A program made the translations under genes and the position numbers. A stretch of DNA of 64,000 bases from Bacteroidota bacterium (lineage in GTDB: Bacteria; Bacteroidota; Bacteroidia; AKYH767-A; 2013-40CM-41-45), in assembly GCA_016708785.1 (NCBI GenBank), contig JADJFC010000014.1, positions 62,001 to 126,000 on the forward strand, in the 5' to 3' direction. The notes beneath the pieces are model-generated. The model was not told the origin of the DNA. It was given only the letters and a program-made list of their open reading frames with translations, and did not search any database. Below are positions 1 to 9,549 of the stretch, piece by piece. Position 1 is the first letter of the stretch, and the number at the start of each line of letters is the position of its first letter.

Positions 1-123
1 CTGGTTTTAATGTTGGGTGTTATTATGCATTAAACTAACAATTTAATGTTAATTGAATGCCGTAAATTCGAATTTTGAGAGCTATCTTTACTAGTAAATT
101 GACACAAATTAAATTATTGCTTC

Positions 124-3100
124 ATGAAAACAATTTACTTGCTTTTAACTTTTATCACCCTCAATTTTTCAAAAATCTATGCACAATGTGATTCTGTTTA
201 TACATGGATACAATTCACTACCGGGGATTACGATGAATCCACTGAGAAATGTGTAGTAAAATATAGTAGTACAGGAAAAATACTATCCTCGACCAATTAC
301 ATAGTGCGTTATCCGGATTTTCGCTGGCAAAATTACAAGCGTGAATTATATACTTACGATTCAAATGATAGTCTTCTTCATGATCTGGTTCAAACAGGAT
401 CCGATACGAATTGGACAAATTCGTTTCAAAAACTATATACCTATGATAGTTATGGAAATAACACAATAAAAAAACAACAAAACTGGAGTAATAATGCATG
501 GGTTGATTTTATTACCGATTCTTTTACGTTCGATAATTTTAATCATACGCTTTCGCATACAAGCACGACAACTATTTCTTATCGTACTTTGTATTCATAT
601 AATTCTCTTGGGCAGGATACTACTGAAATTACTCAAAATTATGATACAAGCAGTGGATGGATCAATACCGGAAGAACCGACTTTTATTACAACGCAAATG
701 GTATGAAAGATTTTACAATTTTATTTGGGTGGATATCTTCAGCATGGGATACAACTTCACGGACGCTTTATACTTATTCAGGAATTGACAATGATAGTAT
801 GATTATTCAGTATGATGACACAAATTGGGTAAATCAAAATTTGACACTTTATGATTATAGTCCATTTCATCAGATCATTCATACTTACCAATTATATTGG
901 CAGGATACTGCATGGATTTACACATCTGAACTGATCAATGAGGTTGATCAATATGGGTATCCAAGTTATCATGTTGAATTGGGTGCTTACTATGATGGTG
1001 ACGGAAATTTATCATGGCAAAATAATAGTGAAGCAACATATTACTCGTATGATAGCCTTGGAAGAATACTTTCATACAACTTTGATCCCAGTGCGGGTGG
1101 GCCATACGATGGATCTTATGCTTATGATGCTTTCGGAATTATCTCTTCACACACTCACTATGAATCAATGGGTGGAATGTATTCAGACAGAGATACATAC
1201 TATTACTATGCAGACATAATCGGTGATACTGTAATTTGCATTGGAAGCAGTACTACACTTTCATTGGATAGTTGCACCGGATATACCTATTTATGGTCAA
1301 CCGGAGATACGACAGCTTCAATTACTGTTTCCTCACCGGGATTTTATTCTGCTACTGTAGATCATGGAAACGGATTTGTTGCACACACACCTGAAGTGCG
1401 ATTACAAGTTGTAAATGGTTTGCCATACATTCCGGCAGGAACTGACAGCACTTATTCTATTTGTAACAATAGAAGTCTTTTACTTCAAATACCCAATCAA
1501 TCAAATACACATTTTCAATGGTTCAGAAATGATTCTATTTTATTGAATCAAACAAATTCAAGTTTATCAGCATATTCTTATCAAATGATAAGTGGCGAAT
1601 ATTATCTTGTAGCATACAACGCTTGCGGTGCAGACACTTCAGCACGGACAAATGTCATTTTAAAACAGGCGCCACTTGCACCAACAATAACAACAAGCGG
1701 TCCGACAACAATTTGCGTAGGTGATAGTCTTACGTTGACAAGCAGCATAGGTACAGACTACTATTGGTATCCGGACGGACAAAATACACAATCAATTACC
1801 GTTGGCATATCAGGAAACTATAGGGCTACTGTATATGATACAACCGGTTGCCAATCAAGTGCAACAAGTACTTATGTAACTGCCCGACCATACCCTCCAG
1901 TACCTATTCACGTTTATTTTGGAAACGGAGGAATTACCAGTAATTACACAATGACAGCACAGTGGTTTTTAAATGGAGATACGATTATCGGAGCAACGGG
2001 AACGACAGTGTTCCCCACACTTCCCGGTTATTATTCACATACAAGTGCAATATATACTCTTTGTTTTAGTCATTCTGATTCGATCTATTTTGATCCTTCC
2101 GTTTTATCTGTTGAAGCTGGATCAGATAGATATGCATGCCTGAATAATTCAACTTACATTGGCAACTATTTTCCTGCTATAGGTGGGACACCACCATATA
2201 CTTATCAATGGACAACAAATCCGCACCTCACGAATTTAGGTAGTGGTCTGGCTCGTATTGATTCTGTATTGACAGATGCAGTGTATTATTTAACCGTAAG
2301 AGATTCAATGGGGCTTATTGCAACTGATAGTATGCATGTTTATGTTGATCATCCTGTTGCTCCCCTATTAAGTTTAGGAGGACAAAAACCATTTTGCAAA
2401 AATGAGTACAATACAATAAGGATAAATAATTTTGGAATGAATTATTCTGTACTTAACTGGTATGTCAATGGCGACAGTATTGCGAATACAAGTACATATT
2501 ATAATTACAGGACCTCCGGCATTTATCAAGTTGCTATCGCTGACCAATACGGTTGCAAAGTATTATCAGAGCCCGATACTATACAAATGTTTGATTCGTA
2601 TCCGACTCCTGTTATTCATGGTACTCTGGATTCAAATGCATGCGTAAGTGGTATTGGAACACTTTGGGTAAATTACGAATCAGGAAGTACATATAGTTGG
2701 GTAACTTTGCCAAATCAAGTGATCAGTACAGATACACTTACGAATATTTCATATCCGAATTACTACCAAGTCACTGTTACCGATTCAAATAATTGTGCTG
2801 AAACTTCATCCCTTGAATTTGATTCTTTCAATGAAAATATTGATTGCCAACTTCAATTGAGCAATTATTTAATATGTGCTGATGACACGTTAATAGCACA
2901 AGCGCCAATATTTACGGGATGGAATTATGACTGGTATCGTGACGATGTTTCCCTTGGCATTAATTCACCTACATTATACATTACACTTCCGGGCTCTTAC
3001 AAGTTTGAGGCTACATCACCGGATGGATGGAGTGCTTCTGCTAACAGTTATCCAATGCAATCGTGGACTCCAATAAATATAACAATTCAAATTGCTGCCG

Positions 3101-3987
3101 GGGTTCTTCAATCTGACACAACAGGCAATTTTAATTATCAATGGTTTTTAAATGGGCAAGAAATTCCGGGTGCATTAGCATCAACATACACACCAACAGT
3201 TGCCGGTACTTACACTCTTCGTATAAATGACTTTCATAGATGCGACATGTTCTCAAACTCGATTACATTCGGACCATGCGAAGCTTTTATTAACCCTCTT
3301 ACAGATGTATTATGCGATACAATATGTTCGGGAGAATTAGAAGCTACCGGGGCTGGAATTGGACCCATCGAATATTTATGGTCTACAGGAGAAACTACAA
3401 GTTACATAGGAAATTTATGTGGTGGTTATTATACAGTGAGGATAACAGACAGTCTGGGTTGTTTTGCAACTGACGGAATTTTAATCACCCAAGACTCTAT
3501 TTCAATTTCACTCCAACATACTAATCCAAGTTGTATTGGTTGCTCAGATGGCACTATACAATTTAATGTACTAGATGGAATTCCGCCATATCAATATACC
3601 TGTCAGCCTTCCGTTGGAATATTTACAGGGGATAGCATAATTAATTTACCGGCGGGAATCTACTTAGTTTGCGCTACAGACATAAATGGATGTATGACTT
3701 GTGCAAATGATACACTTACGGATCCACCTGCAGGAATTGCACAATTAAAACTTGAATCATTCACTATATATCCGAACCCGGTAACAAATGAATTTATTCT
3801 GAAGTACTCAGGAAAGTCATCATCACCAAATTTCGAAATTATATTGTACGATTCCGAAGGGCGGTCATTGTATGTAAATCCGGAATTAAATACCAGATAC
3901 AATGCAACAAATCTTTCTGCCGGCGTTTATACATTAAAAATTATAACTGCTGACAGTATTCAATATTTGAAATTCGTAAAACAATAA
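124..3987 (+). CDS. Giant secreted T9SS surface protein with YD-like and Ig-like repeats
   Basis: This 1287-residue protein has a signal peptide (MKTIYLLLTFITLNFSKIYA, cleavage before Q21) and a C-terminal T9SS type A sorting domain over about the last 80 residues (FTIYPNPVTNEF, ending LKFVKQ). It should be exported by Sec, pass the outer membrane through T9SS and be anchored on or released from the surface. Residues 60-370 are rich in short units such as LYTYDSYGN, resembling the YD/RHS style of tyrosine-aspartate repeat. Residues 370-1200 look like repeated Ig/PKD-like and SprB-like modules with motifs such as YLWSTGDTTASITVSSPG, YHWFR-type turns and paired cysteines. It lies 19 bp upstream of a DUF885 lipoprotein gene on the same strand. 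The ligand is unknown; an adhesin or matrix role is inference. Confidence 0.85.
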   Translation: MKTIYLLLTFITLNFSKIYAQCDSVYTWIQFTTGDYDESTEKCVVKYSSTGKILSSTNYIVRYPDFRWQNYKRELYTYDSNDSLLHDLVQTGSDTNWTNSFQKLYTYDSYGNNTIKKQQNWSNNAWVDFITDSFTFDNFNHTLSHTSTTTISYRTLYSYNSLGQDTTEITQNYDTSSGWINTGRTDFYYNANGMKDFTILFGWISSAWDTTSRTLYTYSGIDNDSMIIQYDDTNWVNQNLTLYDYSPFHQIIHTYQLYWQDTAWIYTSELINEVDQYGYPSYHVELGAYYDGDGNLSWQNNSEATYYSYDSLGRILSYNFDPSAGGPYDGSYAYDAFGIISSHTHYESMGGMYSDRDTYYYYADIIGDTVICIGSSTTLSLDSCTGYTYLWSTGDTTASITVSSPGFYSATVDHGNGFVAHTPEVRLQVVNGLPYIPAGTDSTYSICNNRSLLLQIPNQSNTHFQWFRNDSILLNQTNSSLSAYSYQMISGEYYLVAYNACGADTSARTNVILKQAPLAPTITTSGPTTICVGDSLTLTSSIGTDYYWYPDGQNTQSITVGISGNYRATVYDTTGCQSSATSTYVTARPYPPVPIHVYFGNGGITSNYTMTAQWFLNGDTIIGATGTTVFPTLPGYYSHTSAIYTLCFSHSDSIYFDPSVLSVEAGSDRYACLNNSTYIGNYFPAIGGTPPYTYQWTTNPHLTNLGSGLARIDSVLTDAVYYLTVRDSMGLIATDSMHVYVDHPVAPLLSLGGQKPFCKNEYNTIRINNFGMNYSVLNWYVNGDSIANTSTYYNYRTSGIYQVAIADQYGCKVLSEPDTIQMFDSYPTPVIHGTLDSNACVSGIGTLWVNYESGSTYSWVTLPNQVISTDTLTNISYPNYYQVTVTDSNNCAETSSLEFDSFNENIDCQLQLSNYLICADDTLIAQAPIFTGWNYDWYRDDVSLGINSPTLYITLPGSYKFEATSPDGWSASANSYPMQSWTPINITIQIAAGVLQSDTTGNFNYQWFLNGQEIPGALASTYTPTVAGTYTLRINDFHRCDMFSNSITFGPCEAFINPLTDVLCDTICSGELEATGAGIGPIEYLWSTGETTSYIGNLCGGYYTVRITDSLGCFATDGILITQDSISISLQHTNPSCIGCSDGTIQFNVLDGIPPYQYTCQPSVGIFTGDSIINLPAGIYLVCATDINGCMTCANDTLTDPPAGIAQLKLESFTIYPNPVTNEFILKYSGKSSSPNFEIILYDSEGRSLYVNPELNTRYNATNLSAGVYTLKIITADSIQYLKFVKQ

Positions 3988-4006
3988 AAAATAATCAAAT
4001 TCCGCG

Positions 4007-5755
4007 ATGAAAAACATACTCTACGTCCTTGCAATTCTTGTATCTATTGGTTGCAGTTCACCAAAACCAAAGACTGACGATCAGGCCGACAAAACATTTG
4101 CAACCTTTGAAGATAATTTTCTGGATGCATATTGGAAGCAGCATCCGTCCGGTTCTATATTCGTTGGCTATGGAAAATATTATGAAGAATTAACGATTCC
4201 GAATAGTGAATCGTTCGCAAAGACAGTTGCATTCTCTCAGCTATGGATAGATTCGTTAAATAAAATAGATCTGAACGGTCTAAGTGATAACAACAAGATC
4301 AGTCTGAAAATAATCAAGAACCAATTGGAAAGCGACATTTGGTATATTAATGTATTTAAATCACAAGAATGGGATGCGTCGATCTACAACGTTGCCGGCG
4401 AATGTGATTACATCATCAATCAACCTTATGCAGATTTAGATGTACGCCTGAAAACGCTTTCAAAACATTTGCAAACGACTGATGAATATTACAAAGCTGC
4501 AATTGCAACTCTTAATAAACCAACAAAAGAACATATCGAACTTGCCATTCTTCAAAATCAGGGAGGTCTTTCATTATTCGGTGCATCGTTGACAGATTCG
4601 ATCAAGGCATCTGGTTTGAATGACGTAGAAAAAGATGAATTACAGAAAAACATTTCAAAAACTACAACAGCGATCAATGGATATGTTACAGCGCTGAAAG
4701 CAATTCTTGCAGATAAAAACTATTCATTCAGAGATTTCAGAATTGGAAAAGAATTGTTTTCGGACAAATTCAAATACGACCTGGCAACAGATTTTACACC
4801 GGAACAAGTCTATGAAAAAGCAACCGCTGATAAACAAATGTATCACGGGAAAATGACAGCAATTGCGAACTCACTATGGAGTAAGTATTATCAAACCGAA
4901 AGTAAACCTTCAGACAGTTTGAAATTAATCCAAATGGTATTGGATAAAATTCAATTAGATCACGCTAAACCGTCTGCATTCTTTGATTCGCTTACAAATC
5001 ATGTTTACAGATTGAAACAATTTATCATTGAGAAAGATCTCTTTGCTTTTGACACAGCTTCTCCTCCTATCAAAGTTAGATTAATGCCTGAATACGCAAG
5101 AGGGTTTAGTGTCGCAAGTGCTGAATTTACTCCACCATATCAAAAAAGTGGAACAACTTATTACAACATAGATGACTTAACTGCATATACACCGGAAAAA
5201 GCAGAGAGTGTTTTAAAAGAGTATAATAATTATGCATCTCAATTACTCTCTATTCACGAAGCAGTCCCTGGTCATTGTTTACAGGGAATTTATAACAATA
5301 AAAAATCATCGGATGTAGTTCGCTCTGTATTTCAAAATGGTGCTATGATAGAAGGTTGGGCTGTGTATGCAGAAAGCATGATGCTTGAAGAAGGTTGGGG
5401 AAACAATTCACCGGAAATGGAATTAGTACATGATAAATTAAAACTTCGAGAATTGGCGAATGTTATTATCGACTATGATCTTCAGGTTTTGAATAAATCG
5501 AAGGAAGATATAATTCATTTAATGGTAGTAGAATGTTTTCAAACGAAAGCTCAGGCAGAAGAAAAGTATCATCGTGCAACAGTTTCTCAAGTACAATTGT
5601 GTTCTTATTATGCAGGATCAACAGCCATTCAAGCGCTTCGTGATGATTACAAAAAGAAAATGGGTGACAAATATAGCTTGAAAGGTTTCCACGAAACATT
5701 TTTAAGTTATGGAAGTTCGCCGGTGAAATATATCCGCGAAAACATGTTGCAATAA
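4007..5755 (+). CDS. DUF885 family lipoprotein, putative metallopeptidase
   Basis: A 582-residue protein with a lipoprotein signal peptide and lipobox (VSIGC, Cys at residue 16), so it is probably tethered to the envelope. The body matches the DUF885 family, which has a zincin-like motif; here it reads HEAVPGH at residues 417-423, followed by a Glu-rich stretch (MIEGWAVYAESM) typical of the second part of the site. DUF885 proteins are thought to be metal-dependent hydrolases, but the substrate is not established. The length is normal for the family. The start is the ATG just before the hydrophobic leader. A GC-rich hairpin just after the stop suggests that transcription ends there. Confidence 0.9.
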   Translation: MKNILYVLAILVSIGCSSPKPKTDDQADKTFATFEDNFLDAYWKQHPSGSIFVGYGKYYEELTIPNSESFAKTVAFSQLWIDSLNKIDLNGLSDNNKISLKIIKNQLESDIWYINVFKSQEWDASIYNVAGECDYIINQPYADLDVRLKTLSKHLQTTDEYYKAAIATLNKPTKEHIELAILQNQGGLSLFGASLTDSIKASGLNDVEKDELQKNISKTTTAINGYVTALKAILADKNYSFRDFRIGKELFSDKFKYDLATDFTPEQVYEKATADKQMYHGKMTAIANSLWSKYYQTESKPSDSLKLIQMVLDKIQLDHAKPSAFFDSLTNHVYRLKQFIIEKDLFAFDTASPPIKVRLMPEYARGFSVASAEFTPPYQKSGTTYYNIDDLTAYTPEKAESVLKEYNNYASQLLSIHEAVPGHCLQGIYNNKKSSDVVRSVFQNGAMIEGWAVYAESMMLEEGWGNNSPEMELVHDKLKLRELANVIIDYDLQVLNKSKEDIIHLMVVECFQTKAQAEEKYHRATVSQVQLCSYYAGSTAIQALRDDYKKKMGDKYSLKGFHETFLSYGSSPVKYIRENMLQ

Positions 5756-5757
5756 AA

Positions 5758-5788
5758 GACCGGCTGATATCTGCGTAACCAGCCGGTC
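5758..5788 (+). terminator. GC-rich hairpin after DUF885 gene
   Basis: GACCGGCTG at 5758-5766 pairs perfectly with CAGCCGGTC at 5780-5788, leaving a 13-nt loop. It starts 3 nt after the stop codon. The T-tract is weak (ATGTTTCATAAC), so it is a terminator or mRNA 3'-end stabiliser by position rather than a textbook rho-independent site. Confidence 0.6.
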
Positions 5789-5861
5789 ATGTTTCATAAC
5801 AAAAGTGTGGGTGACCTTTCGTAATCTAACCTAATTACTCTTACTACTGAAACAAAAATAC

Positions 5862-5899
5862 GGTCCCCCCCTGATTCGGGCAATCCCCTAATTAGGGGG
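5862..5899. repeat. C/G-run palindrome between DUF885 and GNAT genes
   Basis: The perfect palindrome CCCCTAATTAGGGG lies at 5885-5898, and the GGGGGG half can alternatively pair with the C-run at about 5864-5870. It is followed by AAAGTTTTATTT. This may be a second terminator for the upstream gene. No protein is encoded here. Confidence 0.4.
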
Positions 5900-5952
5900 G
5901 AAAGTTTTATTTACAAATTGATTATTTTACCAAAAATGTAATTTCGCTCACA

Positions 5953-6405
5953 ATGATCAGTTTAAAACGAACAAATTCAGAAGATCCGGATTTCATTGAA
6001 TTAGTAAAATTACTGGATGCTGATCTGGCTGAAAGAAACGGTGACGAACAAACTTTTTATTCTCAATTCAATAAGATTGACATGATCAAATACGTCGTAT
6101 TGGCTTATGAAGATCATGAGGCAATAGGTTGTGGTGCTATTAAAGAATATTCTCCTGGAATTATGGAAGTAAAAAGAATGTATTGCTTACCGGAAAAAAG
6201 AGGACGAGGAATTGCAACTTTGATTCTTTCCGAACTGGAGAAATGGGCAAAAGAAATATCATATTCAAAATGCATTCTTGAAACCGGTAAGAAGCAAGAA
6301 GAGGCTATTGCATTGTATTTAAAAAACGGATATCAACCAATTTCGAATTACGGCCAATATGAAGGGAAAGAAAACAGTCTATGCTTTGAGAAAATATTAA
6401 AATGA
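5953..6405 (+). CDS. GNAT family N-acetyltransferase
   Basis: A 150-residue single-domain GNAT acetyltransferase. The acetyl-CoA pyrophosphate-binding motif A is clear: VKRMYCLPEKRGRGIATLIL around residues 76-95, with the R-G-x-G-x-A loop. It is followed by the alpha3 helix and a typical ending (LYLKNGYQPI). It is cytoplasmic, with no leader. The acceptor substrate cannot be read from the sequence. It is probably a single-gene unit between two hairpin-bearing spacers. Confidence 0.88.
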   Translation: MISLKRTNSEDPDFIELVKLLDADLAERNGDEQTFYSQFNKIDMIKYVVLAYEDHEAIGCGAIKEYSPGIMEVKRMYCLPEKRGRGIATLILSELEKWAKEISYSKCILETGKKQEEAIALYLKNGYQPISNYGQYEGKENSLCFEKILK

Positions 6406-6464
6406 CCTTGTTAATTCATTAAAATAAATGGAATTATTTCTCGTTTTCTAAAAAACCTGAAATC

Positions 6465-6770
6465 ATGCAAGCTTCATTCGTTCAACATTCAAATCCAAAA
6501 TCGACTTTCCTTTTAGCGTTATTCGTATTACTAAGTTGTTGGGGGCTTTTCTGGCTCGACCATGAGACGAAAAGTATATCTGATCTGTTTAAGCCCGGTA
6601 ATTTGGTTGCTTTGTTAATATATTACGTCCCAACATTTTTAATTACGTATTTAATTTATTTGTTTTTTCATAAAAAATGGGATAATAAGAAGAGTTTAAT
6701 TGGTGCAATATTGATCGGAATTCCGGCAAGCTTTACTTTAATTATGCTTGCGTTTTACCTTCGGTCATAA
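6465..6770 (+). CDS. Small three-helix membrane protein, unknown function
   Basis: A 101-residue protein I do not recognise. It has three hydrophobic segments: about residues 14-31 (TFLLALFVLLSCWGLFWL), 46-68 and 79-98, separated by short charged loops (DHETKS, HKKWDNKK). The ATG gives a compact start with a polar N-terminus. It lies between a GNAT gene and a serine hydrolase gene, with gaps on both sides, so co-function is not implied. Confidence 0.65.
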   Translation: MQASFVQHSNPKSTFLLALFVLLSCWGLFWLDHETKSISDLFKPGNLVALLIYYVPTFLITYLIYLFFHKKWDNKKSLIGAILIGIPASFTLIMLAFYLRS

Positions 6771-6841
6771 AAATTATTCATTGAAAATATTACTTTTTTA
6801 TTACTTTTAGAGCTGAATTAATTCAACAAAAATTCGGTATC

Positions 6842-8338
6842 ATGAAAAAAATCTTTACATCTACATTTTTACTCTTCATTTTATTTTCTCAATCGAAAGC
6901 TCAAACAGGGCAATTTGTTCCGGAACTGGCAGCACTAGATGCCGCAATGACGGCTTTGTTAGCGGACTATAATGTTCCAGGAGGACAATTGGCATTGACC
7001 TATCAAGGAAGATTAGTTTATAACCGCGGTTTTGGCTTTGCGAATACTACAACATCTGCTCTCGTTCAACCTTCGAGCAGTTTTAGAATTGCCAGTATTT
7101 CTAAACCAGTAACAGCAGTAGCTGTAATGAAACTATATGAGCAGGGATTGATAAGTTTGGACGCTAAGGTATTTGGTCCTACAGGAATTTTAAATGATTC
7201 CATTTATCAAAACATTCTCGACAATAGGGTGAATGATATAACAATCCGTCAGCTGTTGCAACACGAGGGCGGATGGGACAGAAATCTTTCCGGTGATCCA
7301 ATGTTCAATGCATATAACATTGCATTAGCAATGGGTGTTCCACCTCCCGGGGATCCCGTTACAACGGTTCGGTTTATGTTAGCGAATACAATGCTTGATT
7401 TTACACCGGGTACACAATCACAATATTCCAATTTTGGGTTTTGTGTTTTGGGAAGGGTAATTGAAAAAATTACCGGTCAATCATATGAAGCATATCTCAG
7501 GAATTCAATACTTGCTCCATGCGGAATTTACGAAATGCAATTGGGAAATAATCTTGAAGCAGATCTTTTACCAAACGAAGTTCATTATTATGACTATGCA
7601 GGCGCCCCTTTGGCATATTCGGTTTATGACAATACTTCATTAGTTCCATGGCAATACGGAGGATTCAATGTTGAGTTTATGGATTCACATGGAGGTTGGG
7701 TCGCAACATCTGAAGAATTATGCAAGTTACTGGTATCGATCGATCGGTTTTCCACAAAGCCCGACATACTTACAACTGCAACGATTGATACTATGATAAA
7801 GCCATCGACAACTAATCCGAATTATGCATGCGGAATAGCTGTGAATGCATTTAATAACTGGTGGCACATGGGCTCCTTACCAGGCACAACTTCAGAAATT
7901 GTTAGAGCAGGCAATTTGCAACTCAACTGGGCTTTATTACTAAATTCAAGAAATGCAAATTCAGGGCCATTAGAAACAGCAGTAGACAATTTGGTTTGGA
8001 ATAGTCTTTCACAAATTTCATCGTGGCCAACTCATGATCTGTTTACGGACGTTAATGAAACTGAACTTTCAAATTTTATTTTGTATCCAAATCCTGCAAC
8101 AGAAACTATTTCTTTAGAAATTTCTAATCCTGAATATAGAAATTCGGCAATTCAGATCTTTGATATGTTAGGAAAGATTGTTTATTCATCTGAACTAGTT
8201 GACGACAATCTGCAAATAAATACTGGTGGCTTAGAAAATGGAATTTATATTGTTCAAATTTCAAAGGCAGAAATGCATTTCATGAGAAAAATGGTAATAC
8301 AACATTCAATAATCATCTATAATTATTTTAATAAATAG
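6842..8338 (+). CDS. Secreted serine hydrolase (class C beta-lactamase fold) with T9SS domain
   Basis: A 498-residue protein with a signal peptide (cleavage near residue 20, KAQ) and a beta-lactamase/DD-peptidase-like domain. The serine motif is S85-I-S-K88 in FRIASISKPVTAV, the second motif is Y-S-N (QYSNFGF), and the third is represented by WHMGSLPG. This is the S12/class C fold used by D-amino-acid hydrolases, esterases and peptidases; the substrate cannot be assigned. A T9SS sorting domain follows (FILYPNPATETISLE). It runs 11 residues past the usual end (after KMVIQ there is HSIIIYNYFNK), which is odd because such domains normally stop near the KxVVxK strand. A related enzyme, without T9SS and with TPRs, sits at 51061-52548. 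Confidence 0.9.
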   Translation: MKKIFTSTFLLFILFSQSKAQTGQFVPELAALDAAMTALLADYNVPGGQLALTYQGRLVYNRGFGFANTTTSALVQPSSSFRIASISKPVTAVAVMKLYEQGLISLDAKVFGPTGILNDSIYQNILDNRVNDITIRQLLQHEGGWDRNLSGDPMFNAYNIALAMGVPPPGDPVTTVRFMLANTMLDFTPGTQSQYSNFGFCVLGRVIEKITGQSYEAYLRNSILAPCGIYEMQLGNNLEADLLPNEVHYYDYAGAPLAYSVYDNTSLVPWQYGGFNVEFMDSHGGWVATSEELCKLLVSIDRFSTKPDILTTATIDTMIKPSTTNPNYACGIAVNAFNNWWHMGSLPGTTSEIVRAGNLQLNWALLLNSRNANSGPLETAVDNLVWNSLSQISSWPTHDLFTDVNETELSNFILYPNPATETISLEISNPEYRNSAIQIFDMLGKIVYSSELVDDNLQINTGGLENGIYIVQISKAEMHFMRKMVIQHSIIIYNYFNK

Positions 8339-8557
8339 CAGAATTATTACTATTATTAATGAATTTGACTTGATTTTACCTATACAGAATATTAATTAAG
8401 TGCTATTTATGCTAAATAATTAGCCAAATAGAGTACTTTTTTCAAATTCGTTTTCGCAATTCACTAAATTTTACTTAATTAGCATTACCACACAAAGTAC
8501 CATAATTTTTAAAATCAAAGAATTACCTCAGTAACCCACACAATAATTTAGTCACAC
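8339..8557. other. AT-rich spacer
   Basis: No gene is seen. The stretch is very AT-rich and probably holds the promoter of the downstream giant gene. I found no exact TAnnTTTG element and no stable hairpin. Confidence 0.5.
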
Positions 8558-8842
8558 ATGAAACACGCACTGCTATTATTCATGGCATTACTATGCCTTG
8601 AAATTTCCGTAAATGCACAAACAGAACTTTGGTCAATGGCGCCTGTCGGCGGTACAGATGGCAATGGAGCTATCTATAAAATTTCATCCGACGGAACAAC
8701 CTATACACCTGTTTACAATTTTCTAGTCACAAGTTCACAAGGATCTACGCCAATTGTATTCGGCTCCGGTTCAAGGATCCGATGGCAAATTATATGGTAT
8801 GACTTCCGAAGGCGGGAATTACAAACAAGGCGTCATTTATAA
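8558..8842 (+). CDS. 5' piece of GloVer gene: signal peptide and first repeat
   Basis: This open segment gives a signal peptide (MKHALLLFMALLCLEISVNA) and the first GloVer unit (ELWSMAPVGGTDGNGAIYK). Homology stops at about 8755; the remaining residues (VFGSGSRIRWQIIWY and onward) are an out-of-frame tail. The true continuation is in the next frame from 8757 (YSAPVQGSDGKLYGMTSEGG). Confidence 0.7.
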   Translation: MKHALLLFMALLCLEISVNAQTELWSMAPVGGTDGNGAIYKISSDGTTYTPVYNFLVTSSQGSTPIVFGSGSRIRWQIIWYDFRRRELQTRRHL

Positions 8843-9527
8843 GTATGACATTTCCACTACTGCATATACCATACTTTATCATTTTACCGGAGAAGCAGAC
8901 GGAGGTTTACCATTTGGTTCATTAATGCAAGCGAGTAATGGATTACTTTATGGTATGACTAGTAGCGGTGGAAATGGAAGTAACTTCGGAGTGATATTCA
9001 GTTTGGATCCGGTTACTAATATTTATACAAAAATTTACAATTTTAATAATACTAATGGAGCAAAACCCAAAGGTGGATTTATTCAAGCCTCAAATGGATT
9101 ACTATATGCAATGATAACTGATGGTGGTAATTCAGGGTTAGGAACAATTATTAGTTTTAATACTACTACGGCTGCAGGAACAAAATTAATTGATTTCAAT
9201 GGAACTAACGGCAATACTCCACTTGGAAATTTAGTGCAGGCATTAAATGGAAAATTATATGGCTTAACATCAACTGGCGGTACATTTAGTGTAGGAGTAC
9301 TTTTTAGTTACGATATAACAACAAGTATATATTCCGTTCGATATAATTTTTCAAATGTTAGCGGCGGTTATATTCCATATGGAAGTTTGGTACAATCGGC
9401 TGCCGGCCTTTTTTATGGTACAACTTCAATAGGAGGCACTAATGCTGATGGTGTATTATTTAGCTGGAATGATGTAAGTTCAACATATATCAACTTTAAG
9501 AAATTTCAACAGCAGTTCAGCAACTGA
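8754..9527 (+). CDS. GloVer gene fragment 2: five repeats
   Basis: This frame carries GloVer units 2 to 6, each with LYG or FYG, a GG turn and an IFS/LFS strand; these repeats may form beta-propeller-like blades. The nominal TTG start at 8754 is not a real start, because the frame simply takes over from the previous fragment. It runs out of register near 9492-9500, where the following frame resumes with FNSSSATDGGKPHGSL. Confidence 0.7.
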   Translation: MYSAPVQGSDGKLYGMTSEGGNYKQGVIYKYDISTTAYTILYHFTGEADGGLPFGSLMQASNGLLYGMTSSGGNGSNFGVIFSLDPVTNIYTKIYNFNNTNGAKPKGGFIQASNGLLYAMITDGGNSGLGTIISFNTTTAAGTKLIDFNGTNGNTPLGNLVQALNGKLYGLTSTGGTFSVGVLFSYDITTSIYSVRYNFSNVSGGYIPYGSLVQSAAGLFYGTTSIGGTNADGVLFSWNDVSSTYINFKKFQQQFSN

Positions 9528-9549
9528 TGGCGGAAAACCTCATGGTTCA

